Below are positions 1-5,585 of a stretch of 7,492 bases of DNA, piece after piece. Both the position numbers and the translations under genes were made by a program. The notes beneath the pieces were generated by a model. The model did not search any database. It saw nothing but the letters and a program-made list of their open reading frames with translations, and had not been told where the DNA came from. Positions within the stretch are counted from its first letter, which is position 1; every line of letters begins with the position of its first letter. The stretch comes from Sulfurovum sp. (lineage in GTDB: Bacteria > Campylobacterota > Campylobacteria > Campylobacterales > Sulfurovaceae), in NCBI GenBank assembly GCA_022729615.1, contig DZAQ01000066.1, positions 1 to 7,492 on the forward strand, read 5' to 3'.

Positions 1-1
1 G

Positions 2-169
2 CTTCAAAACATGAAGATCGAATGTTTGGTGGATGATGAGCATATTACCTTGATGAAATATATCCGAAAAAATCTCAAGATCATCGGAAGGCTTGAGGAT
101 ATCGCAGAAAAATTACTCTTCGCGCGTTTGGGGGGGGGAGTCTTAACGGCTAGATCAGTGTTGAGTTAA
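2..169 (+). CDS. 3' end of a gene, possibly PhoU-like phosphate-uptake regulator (partial)
   Basis: An open frame enters from the left edge and ends at TAA 167-169, giving the last 55 or so residues of a protein that starts outside the window. The visible part is charged and helical: an acidic stretch (VDDEHIT) followed by LMKYIRKNLKIIGRLEDIAEKL spread over about residues 17-38, then LLFARLGGG. The pattern of a long helix with basic and hydrophobic repeats, ending in 'IA..LL.A..GG', resembles the C-terminal helix of PhoU-type proteins, but the fragment is short and this is only a resemblance. An internal ATG at 11 is in frame but there is no reason to make it the start. A run of nine G (130-138) lies 9 codons before the end of the similar region, so the last residues depend on tract length. 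Its stop overlaps that of the convergent glycosyltransferase gene by 4 bp. Confidence 0.45.
   Translation, partial: LQNMKIECLVDDEHITLMKYIRKNLKIIGRLEDIAEKLLFARLGGGVLTARSVLS
130..138 (+). repeat. G9 homopolymer tract inside the end of a coding region
   Basis: Nine consecutive G (130-138) occur in the 3' end of the partial gene. In the 9-G state the frame runs to TAA 167-169. Removing one G brings in TAA at 144-146 and adding one brings in TAG at 151-153, so length changes shorten the C-terminus by several residues and remove the overlap with the opposing gene. Poly-G tracts of this size are common phase-variable contingency sites in Campylobacterota. Because the effect here is only on the extreme C-terminus, the functional outcome is uncertain, and a sequencing length error is possible. 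Confidence 0.6.
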
Positions 170-1305
170 TGCTTCAAAAGAGGGGCATGTATCTCGACAA
201 AATGCTCAAAACTCCTGCCGATCGACATCGATTGACCTTTTTGGAGGGCGCACTTGGAAGCCTCCTCTCTTTGGGTGTTGTCGAGCAAAAGAGTTTTGAT
301 TGTTTGCACCCATATCTCCGGCTGGTCTGATCTGACGATCGCTCCGCACTCTTGATCTACAAAATCCAACTGTCCTCCTGTGCCTGATACTACTACGGGT
401 GTGCCTGAAGCCATCGCTTCTAGTATAGTTTGACCCAGTGTTTCGCTTGTTGACGGAGAGACGAAAAGATCACTCGCGGCATATAAAAACGAAAGCTCCT
501 CTTTTTCTCTGTGTCCAAGATAGAAAACACCGCTTTGTCTGAGCGAAGTTGCCTCAGCGGCAAGTTTCCCTTCCCCGATAACGACCAGATATATCTCTTC
601 GCTACTCTCTTTTTTGAGCCTTTTCCAGATATCCAAAAGCATATCAAAGCGCTTCTCTTTGCTCAACCGTCCGACATAAAGCACCTTGAGTCCCGTCTGC
701 GGTATGCCAAAATAGCTCCAAGAGAAGTGTTGCGCGAACTTCGGATGAAAGCGCTGCGTATTTGTCCCCGCTGTGAGTGTGGTCACTTGAGAGATATTGA
801 ATCCTAGTCGATCATGCAGTATATCCCGATAGAGAGTAGATCTTGTAAGAAGATGATCAAATGGTTTATAAAAGCGCTTCATGATCTCAAGAGTTGCCGA
901 TCTGACTAGTTTTGACCGGGTATTGTCATACATATATTGCGGAAAATCTGTATGGTAGGTTCCTGCAAGAGGAAGATGATGTTTGAGCGCGTAAGAGCGC
1001 CCGATCACCCCGACCGGTCCGGGTGTGGAGACATGGATAATATCGGGGGAAAATGCCTCGCAGGCATCCACTAATCTGCTTTTGTCTGGGAGTACAAGTT
1101 CGAGTTCGGGATAAAATGGCATCGGTATTTGCCATCTTGGCTTTGCGTTGAAGATATTGGGCGATGGAGAACAGTGTTTTTTTCTTGTGGAGGTAAAAAT
1201 ATTGAGTTCAAAGTTTTTCAAATGTGATTCGTGTATCATATCTTGTAAAAAGCGCGATACTCCATTGGCATCACAGAGTGTGTCGGTAAAGAGTGCTATT
1301 TTCAT
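166..1305 (-). CDS. GT4-family glycosyltransferase (GT-B fold, mannosyltransferase-like)
   Basis: A 379-residue cytoplasmic or membrane-associated retaining glycosyltransferase that moves a sugar from a nucleotide-sugar donor to a lipid or glycan acceptor; donor and acceptor cannot be read from the sequence. The N-terminal Rossmann domain starts with MKIALFTDT and has the glycine loop NGVSRF (14-19), HVSTPGPVG (91-99) and GTYHTDFP (115-122), typical of the alpha-mannosyltransferase/SqdX-like subgroup. The C-terminal domain has VGRLSKEK (211-218), whose Arg213 and Lys218 are the usual phosphate-binding residues, then VVIGEG, and the EX7E motif with Glu288 and Glu296 in SETLGQTILEA. The start at 1305 was chosen because the domain begins exactly there; the 38 residues encoded further upstream cross the divergent promoter region into mgtE. 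No clear Shine-Dalgarno precedes it. A TACAAT on the minus strand (1311-1316) would put transcription start almost at the initiator, so a leaderless mRNA is possible but speculative. Confidence 0.88.
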   Translation of the reverse strand: MKIALFTDTLCDANGVSRFLQDMIHESHLKNFELNIFTSTRKKHCSPSPNIFNAKPRWQIPMPFYPELELVLPDKSRLVDACEAFSPDIIHVSTPGPVGVIGRSYALKHHLPLAGTYHTDFPQYMYDNTRSKLVRSATLEIMKRFYKPFDHLLTRSTLYRDILHDRLGFNISQVTTLTAGTNTQRFHPKFAQHFSWSYFGIPQTGLKVLYVGRLSKEKRFDMLLDIWKRLKKESSEEIYLVVIGEGKLAAEATSLRQSGVFYLGHREKEELSFLYAASDLFVSPSTSETLGQTILEAMASGTPVVVSGTGGQLDFVDQECGAIVRSDQPEIWVQTIKTLLLDNTQREEASKCALQKGQSMSIGRSFEHFVEIHAPLLKH

Positions 1306-1357
1306 ACGAAATTGTAGGGTGAGTTGATTGCAAATCGGTAACAATATGAGATGGAAA

Positions 1358-1363
1358 TATAAT
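1358..1363 (+). promoter_or_regulatory. Candidate -10 box for mgtE
   Basis: A perfect TATAAT lies in the 104-bp divergent spacer between the glycosyltransferase and mgtE, about 46 bp before the mgtE ATG. No convincing -35 sits 16-18 bp upstream, which is usual for sigma70 promoters of Campylobacterota. A second -10-like hexamer, GATAAT (1377-1382), is an alternative. The rest of the spacer is AT-rich with no other recognisable site. Confidence 0.4.
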
Positions 1364-1409
1364 AATTTTGTGTTAAGATAATCAAAATAAATGAAGCGGG
1401 TACATTGCA

Positions 1410-2759
1410 ATGAAGCCAAAAATACAAAGCCATATTGATGTCATCCACGGGCAGATAGAGGGAGGTGAGGTTTTCAATCCGCTCAAAGTCGCCAATAAGC
1501 TTACAAAGCTTCATAAGTATGATGTGGGGCTCTTTTTTGCCAGTCTAAGCAAGCTTGAAGGAAATTTGCTGGGCGAAGTTTTATTGAGGCTCCCGACAGA
1601 CTCGCTTGCATTGGCATTGGGCAGGGTAACACCGCACAAAATTGCCGCTGCGGTTCAGGCGCTTGAGAGTGATGATGCGACGGATTTGATACAGCGCATT
1701 GCGACTGTGAATGAGGCGCTGGGTCAAAAAATATTGATGCTTGTCCATCCAAATGACCGCAGCCGCATCGAGGAGCTCTCCAAGTATTCAGCCGATCAGG
1801 CGGGCGCCTATATGGAGCATGAGTATTTGGCGGCTTACGACGATGATACGGTGGCTTCCGTCAAAGAGCTGATACGGCAATTTAGAGCCAACGAGCCTGG
1901 TACGCCGATAATAAAGCTCTTTATCATAGATCATGAAAGCAAATTGATCGGCACGATCCACTTTAGTGATTTGATCTTGTTTGATGATGCGGACAAGCTG
2001 AGTGAAATTCTTGAAAAATTAGCGTATAAGCCGCCCATTAGTGTACGACCCAGCGCCCCTATCAAGGAGATTGTGAGACTTTTTGAAGAGTATGATCTCA
2101 ATGTTGTCGCCGTCGTGAACAAAGCCGGGAAATTGATCGGAAGAATTGTCTATGACGATATTTATGATATCATCCGCAAGACGGAAGCAGAGCGCGCGCT
2201 TGCACTTGCAGGGGTCAAACAGGAGGCGGAAGAGGGGACTCTCTTTGATGCGGCAAAACAGCGCCTCACCTGGCTGATAGTCAATCTGGGGGCTATATTG
2301 TGTGCCTCTTTTGTTGTTGATCAGTTTTCGGAAACCATTGCGGCCTATATCGCCTTGGCAGCGCTTTTGCCGGTTATCGCCGCGCTTGGCGGAAATGCAG
2401 GGATTCAGGCGCTGACTGTGACGATCCGAAAGCTTGCGCTTGACGAGGTGGAGTTCGATGATGTTTCCGGTATCCTCAAAAGGGAGTTTTTGATCGTTGC
2501 GTTCAATGGTCTTGCGGTTGCGGCTGTGGCGAGCTTGGTAGTTTTTGTCTGGTTTGGAGATTGGAGACTCAGCGCCATTGTCTCTGCGGCTCTTGTGTTC
2601 AATCTTCTTGTGGCCGGTACGGCAGGCACCCTGATCCCGCTAGGACTTACAAAGATGGGTGTTGATCCGGCTATAGCCTCCTCTGTATTTTTGACTACTA
2701 CTACCGATATATTCGGGTTTTTTATCTTCCTTTTTCTCGCGCAAAGCTTTCTTGCCTAG
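1410..2759 (+). CDS. mgtE: MgtE-type magnesium transporter/channel
   Basis: A 449-residue inner-membrane Mg2+ channel of the MgtE family, gated by cytosolic Mg2+ binding. The order is canonical: an N-terminal superhelical domain (about 20-130, with LLRLPTDSLA and the repeated helix pattern), two CBS domains (from AGAYM at 131-135 to DDIYDII near 255), a connecting plug helix (about 256-286) and a membrane domain with about five helices (287-449). The conserved pore segment GGNAG is at 327-331 and the second signature DPAIASSVFLTTTTDIFG ends with Asp433, matching the pore aspartate Asp432 of Thermus thermophilus MgtE. Length is normal for the family and nothing is missing. The ATG at 1410 has only a weak purine-rich leader (AAGCGGG, 1394-1400). 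It is divergent from the glycosyltransferase and converges, with 5 bp between stops, on the DUF4139-like gene; no terminator fits between them. Other divalent ions such as Co2+ may also be carried. Confidence 0.93.
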   Translation: MKPKIQSHIDVIHGQIEGGEVFNPLKVANKLTKLHKYDVGLFFASLSKLEGNLLGEVLLRLPTDSLALALGRVTPHKIAAAVQALESDDATDLIQRIATVNEALGQKILMLVHPNDRSRIEELSKYSADQAGAYMEHEYLAAYDDDTVASVKELIRQFRANEPGTPIIKLFIIDHESKLIGTIHFSDLILFDDADKLSEILEKLAYKPPISVRPSAPIKEIVRLFEEYDLNVVAVVNKAGKLIGRIVYDDIYDIIRKTEAERALALAGVKQEAEEGTLFDAAKQRLTWLIVNLGAILCASFVVDQFSETIAAYIALAALLPVIAALGGNAGIQALTVTIRKLALDEVEFDDVSGILKREFLIVAFNGLAVAAVASLVVFVWFGDWRLSAIVSAALVFNLLVAGTAGTLIPLGLTKMGVDPAIASSVFLTTTTDIFGFFIFLFLAQSFLA

Positions 2760-2764
2760 GAGAC

Positions 2765-4147
2765 TCAATAGAGTTCCATATCGTAGCTTACGCTCAGGGT
2801 ATAACTCTCCTCGGGTGCAAGCGTGAGGGTATAGAGTGTCGAGAAGGCGTTAAGTGTCTGCTTGGCGCAAGGGGCGGTGCAGCTATCTTTAATGGCAAGC
2901 TTGCCTAGGTTGGGAGGAGTGTTCTTTTTGAGTTTGATAATTTCAGATTTTTGGCTATGGTTATTGAGTGTGATCTCATAGACGATGTGCTGCTGCTGCT
3001 TGGTAACCCGAAATTCTTTTACCCGCTCTTTGCCGGCTATATCAAAATATTTACCGATATTTATCTTGAACTCCTCCTCTTTGGGAATATCATTGATAAA
3101 ATCAGCGCCGATAAATTGTGATCTGTGCTGCTTGTCTTTTTTGTACGCCCTGACTGTCCCTCTTGGAAGCGGTATGCCTAGATGATTTGCTTGACTGTTT
3201 TGCAGGGCGACTATATGGTCAAACTGAAGCTCTCTCTCGCCGAAATTGGAAAAATAGTCGTTTTGTTCATTGAGAGCGTATTCGTCAAAAGGGATACCTT
3301 TTTTATCGATAAAGGAGATCTGTTTTTGCTCTTTGTCATTGATGGTCTCAAGAAACGGAATAGCATAGAGATGGTAGCCCGAAAAGGGTTCGTTGGTGAT
3401 ATTGTCTGCGCTTGGAGCTGCTGCCAGCATCTCTTTGGCATAGGATCTGGGCTCAACTCTTGTAGGCATATGGACATCTCCTGCCAAAACAGTGATGTTG
3501 GCATCTTGGAAGCTGGCGCCGGAACGGTTATCTATAGTGATCCATGCGCCCAGATCAAGCTTGCCGTTTTCGCCCAGATCAAGTGTATAATCACTTTTCC
3601 AGCCAATCTGAGATGTGAGGTATTGAAGTGAAATATCAAGATGGTTCGCATCTGTTTTTATATTCCAAAAGAGCGATGGTTTGACCGCCATCTCTTTTGG
3701 GATGCTTGGGAAAAAGAGCTGATGGGGCGTATAGATCGCTCCTTGATCCTGCTCTTGGATGAGTATCGGGTTTTCAGAAAGCAGAGTCCCCTCTTTGCGC
3801 TCATTGGACTCTTTGTTTTGCGTATAAAAGACATTTTGCCCCAAGTGGTATTTCAAAAGAGAGTTGAAGCTGATGAGGTCGTAGGAGTAATTTTGGGAGT
3901 AGAGCTGCGCGGGTTGGTCAAAATGCACGAGCACAGAGGCGGTATCGATGGTGCTTGGCACTCCTGAGTACATGAGCTTGACATTTCCGGGGTGACCGAT
4001 CTCGGCAGATCGCTTCTCGCTCACCATCGCCATATTGTTTGTGTAAATCGTGAGCGCAACCGATTTGGGAGCGCCGGCAATCGCAAGGTTCTCGTCACCT
4101 ATAAGCAAGGTTGTCAAAAACCAGAAAGAAAAAATAGATTTATGCAT
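2765..4147 (-). CDS. Exported DUF4139-like protein of unknown function
   Basis: A 460-residue protein with a short basic start (MHK), a hydrophobic stretch (about 5-16) and small residues at AIAGAP (about 22-27), consistent with a cleaved signal peptide and a periplasmic location. There is no lipobox. The core from about 180 onward resembles DUF4139: IGWKSDYTLDL around Trp183, then LGAWITIDNRSGASF and AGDV (Ala222-Gly223-Asp224), the 'W-x-A/S-x-Y ... N-x-S-G ... AGDV' pattern of this mostly beta family. The end is also beta-rich and holds CTAPC (Cys423, Cys427), which could form a disulfide in the periplasm. The biochemical role is unknown. The start is firm: CTCCTCT on the plus strand (4154-4160) reads AGAGGAG on the coding strand, 6 nt before ATG. 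It is divergent from the NO-type operon and shares its control region, so it might respond to the same regulator. Confidence 0.72.
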   Translation of the reverse strand: MHKSIFSFWFLTTLLIGDENLAIAGAPKSVALTIYTNNMAMVSEKRSAEIGHPGNVKLMYSGVPSTIDTASVLVHFDQPAQLYSQNYSYDLISFNSLLKYHLGQNVFYTQNKESNERKEGTLLSENPILIQEQDQGAIYTPHQLFFPSIPKEMAVKPSLFWNIKTDANHLDISLQYLTSQIGWKSDYTLDLGENGKLDLGAWITIDNRSGASFQDANITVLAGDVHMPTRVEPRSYAKEMLAAAPSADNITNEPFSGYHLYAIPFLETINDKEQKQISFIDKKGIPFDEYALNEQNDYFSNFGERELQFDHIVALQNSQANHLGIPLPRGTVRAYKKDKQHRSQFIGADFINDIPKEEEFKINIGKYFDIAGKERVKEFRVTKQQQHIVYEITLNNHSQKSEIIKLKKNTPPNLGKLAIKDSCTAPCAKQTLNAFSTLYTLTLAPEESYTLSVSYDMELY

Positions 4148-4175
4148 AGTAAACTCCTCTAATGTGATGGATAGT

Positions 4176-4181
4176 ATTATA
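4176..4181 (-). promoter_or_regulatory. Candidate -10 box for the DUF4139-like gene
   Basis: The minus strand reads TATAAT here, within GTATAATAC. A TTGCAT on the same strand (4197-4202) lies 15 bp upstream, slightly too close for an ideal -35. The transcript would start near 4169 and carry a leader of about 21 nt with a strong AGAGGAG. The FNR-type palindrome is centred about 43 bp upstream of that start, near but not exactly at an activating position. Confidence 0.5.
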
Positions 4182-4205
4182 CAAAATCTCTACAAAATGC
4201 AACTT

Positions 4206-4219
4206 TTGATTTGTATCAA
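4206..4219. promoter_or_regulatory. Perfect FNR-type binding palindrome TTGAT-N4-ATCAA
   Basis: The sequence TTGATTTGTATCAA matches the FNR consensus half-sites at all ten positions. Its centre (4212/4213) is 41.5 bp upstream of position 4254, the start predicted from the TATAAT at 4242-4247. That is the class II geometry used by CRP/FNR activators. It lies between two divergent TATAAT boxes at nearly equal distances (29.5 bp to the rightward one, 31.5 bp to the leftward one). The sequence shows the site; that an FNR-family protein uses it, and whether it senses oxygen or nitric oxide, is inferred. Confidence 0.72.
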
Positions 4220-4241
4220 TGATTTATAACTTGATTTGAAA

Positions 4242-4247
4242 TATAAT
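4242..4247 (+). promoter_or_regulatory. -10 box of the four-gene operon
   Basis: A perfect TATAAT sits 31 bp before the ATG of the FmdE-like gene. No -35 is present at the expected spacing; the FNR-type palindrome occupies that place instead, as at activator-dependent promoters. The predicted leader is about 25 nt and contains AGGAG (4264-4268). Confidence 0.6.
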
Positions 4248-4278
4248 CTACAAAATCAAACACAGGAGCAGAGAGTTT

Positions 4279-4878
4279 ATGAAGTATAGTTCTTTTTATG
4301 ATGATGTCCCGCCAATACATCTCCACGACCCTTTAAGCGACTTTTTGGGTGCGTTTGAAGAGGGAAAGGTGGAGATCGGATATCTTGATTGTGTCAAACT
4401 TGCAGGGCACAGCTGTCCCACGGTAGCAGGAGCCTATCTGATGGCGTATATGGGGGCTAAAGCACTCTATCCTGATGCTCTGCCCCAAAGAGGCGGTGTC
4501 AAAATAGAGATAAAAGAGCAAAAGAGTCAAGGTGTCACGGGTGTTATCGGCAATGTCATCGCCTTTGTCTTCGGTGCGAGCGATGAAGGAGGATTTAAGG
4601 GGATAGGCGGTAGATTTGCTCGAGACCATCTCATCAGCTATGGAGCAAATATAGATGGGGAGGTGAGACTCACAAGGGTGGATACGGGTGACTCCGTAAC
4701 TCTCTCCTATGATCCCTCGTCTGTGCCGGGTGATCCGAGAATGCAGCCGTTGATGGGCAAACTCCTCCAGTCGTCTGCTTCCAAAGAGGAGGCAGAGCTT
4801 TTTAAGGCGCTTTGGCAAGCACGAGTCAGTAAAATATTGCTTATGGATGACCATAGCAATGTGATAAAAATCAAATAG
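4279..4878 (+). CDS. FmdE-like protein with a GHSCP motif, first gene of an NO-type operon
   Basis: A 199-residue soluble protein with no signal peptide or membrane segment. The key motif is GHSCP (43-47) with an earlier Cys38; 'GHxCP' is the signature of the FmdE family (named after a molybdenum formylmethanofuran dehydrogenase operon gene), where Cys and His bind metal. Other conserved-looking blocks are RGG (71-73), GVTGVIG (85-91), GGFKGIGGRF (104-113) and a helical, charged end. The C-terminal zinc-ribbon found in many FmdE proteins is absent, so this belongs to a shorter, divergent branch. Methanogenesis is not implied. Its reaction is unknown; a metal- or cofactor-handling role in nitrogen-oxide metabolism is inferred from its place at the head of a hemerythrin/DUF2249/NnrS-like operon behind an FNR-type site. 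ATG 4279 was chosen for AGGAG 10 nt upstream; a second purine run (GAGAG, 4271-4275) is closer. The next gene begins 18 bp after its stop. Confidence 0.65.
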   Translation: MKYSSFYDDVPPIHLHDPLSDFLGAFEEGKVEIGYLDCVKLAGHSCPTVAGAYLMAYMGAKALYPDALPQRGGVKIEIKEQKSQGVTGVIGNVIAFVFGASDEGGFKGIGGRFARDHLISYGANIDGEVRLTRVDTGDSVTLSYDPSSVPGDPRMQPLMGKLLQSSASKEEAELFKALWQARVSKILLMDDHSNVIKIK

Positions 4879-4896
4879 TATTTCAAGGAAAATCCC

Positions 4897-5337
4897 ATGA
4901 CAATTTCAAGCTATATGAAAAATCAACATCGAGAGTGTGATACCCATTTCGCAAAATCGGAAGAAGAGGCGGCAAAGAGTAATTGGGAAGCCGCAATCGC
5001 AGCATTTGAAACCTTTGCAGATGTGACGCTTACCCACTTCAAAAGAGAGGAGGAGGAGCTTTTCCCTACTTTTGAAGAGATTACAGGCAATGCGATGGGT
5101 CCAACCAGAGTGATGCGATTTGAGCATGAGCAGGTTAAGGGGCTGATAGGAAAAATGGCTCATGCACTTGACGACCAAGATAAAGACGCATACCTTTCGC
5201 TATCAGAGTCAATGATGATTTTGCTGCAGCAGCACAATATGAAAGAGGAGCAGATGCTTTATGCTATGTGTGAGAATCTCATCCCGCCCGAACTCAAAGA
5301 AAAAACTCTTGAAGCGATGAAGCAAATCGTACTATGA
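4897..5337 (+). CDS. Hemerythrin-like HHE-domain protein
   Basis: A 146-residue cytoplasmic four-helix-bundle protein of the hemerythrin HHE family, expected to bind a non-heme di-iron centre. Candidate ligands follow the family spacing: His17 (or His11) in the first helix, His47 and Glu51 in HFKREE, His77 in FEHEQ, and His113 and Glu117 in QHNMKEE. The long EEEELFP stretch and the FEHE segment are typical of bacterial single-domain members. Such proteins carry or sense O2 or NO, or help repair iron-sulfur centres under nitrosative stress; which applies here cannot be decided. It lacks the N-terminal ScdA/RIC domain of YtfE-type repair proteins. AAGGAA (4885-4890) lies 6 nt before the ATG. 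Its stop overlaps the next start as ATGA, indicating translational coupling to the DUF2249 gene. Confidence 0.86.
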   Translation: MTISSYMKNQHRECDTHFAKSEEEAAKSNWEAAIAAFETFADVTLTHFKREEEELFPTFEEITGNAMGPTRVMRFEHEQVKGLIGKMAHALDDQDKDAYLSLSESMMILLQQHNMKEEQMLYAMCENLIPPELKEKTLEAMKQIVL

Positions 5338-5585
5338 AGAAGATACTCCTCGATGCCAGAGATTTGGAGCATCCCAAACCATTGGAGCGAGCGATAGAGA
5401 TTCTCAGAACACTCGATGAGGAGAGCTATCTCTATATGGTTCACCGCAAAAATCCGATCCCGCTCATCGAGCTTGCCAAGAGTCAGGGGTTTGGCGTGCG
5501 CACGCATGAATCAAATACGAATGAGTGGCATATCCTCATCTCCAAAAACAGTCAGATCGTCTTAGACGAGTATCTTGATGTTTAG
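5334..5585 (+). CDS. DUF2249 small protein
   Basis: An 83-residue cytoplasmic protein that covers one complete DUF2249 domain. It shows the family pattern: LLDARDLEHPKPLERA (from residue 5; Asp7, Arg9, Pro14, Pro16), a helix, then YLYMVHRKNPIPLIELAKSQGF and a final EWHILISK strand, giving a small alpha/beta fold like that of TusA/SirA proteins but without their catalytic Cys. The biochemical role of the family is not established; it is repeatedly found beside hemerythrins and NO-related membrane proteins. Its ATG overlaps the hemerythrin stop (ATGA at 5334-5337) and its own end overlaps the next start by 8 bp, so it is very likely made together with both neighbours. Confidence 0.82.
   Translation: MKKILLDARDLEHPKPLERAIEILRTLDEESYLYMVHRKNPIPLIELAKSQGFGVRTHESNTNEWHILISKNSQIVLDEYLDV

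Noticed and set aside
1324..1338. TTGATTGCAAATCGG as an FNR-type site in the mgtE/glycosyltransferase spacer
   Set aside because: The spacing is five rather than four and the second half-site has two mismatches.
1306..1419. A 38-residue N-terminal extension of the glycosyltransferase
   Set aside because: It crosses the divergent promoter region and the first codons of mgtE. The family's first beta strand begins exactly at the Met at 1305.
2894..2905. 12-bp perfect palindrome GGCAAGCTTGCC
   Set aside because: It lies inside the DUF4139-like coding region with no second copy seen and no regulatory context, so chance is likely.
3182..3967. Two long plus-strand frames (149 and 108 residues) opposite the DUF4139-like gene
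   Set aside because: They are antisense to a gene with signal peptide, strong ribosome binding site and a recognisable domain, and their proteins show no family pattern.
4333..4854. A 173-residue minus-strand frame opposite the FmdE-like gene
   Set aside because: It is a shadow of the real gene: no ribosome binding site or recognisable domain, and the plus frame has promoter, leader and a conserved motif.
5575..5577. TTG as the start of the membrane protein
   Set aside because: An ATG follows immediately at 5578 and is the likelier initiator; the difference is a single residue.
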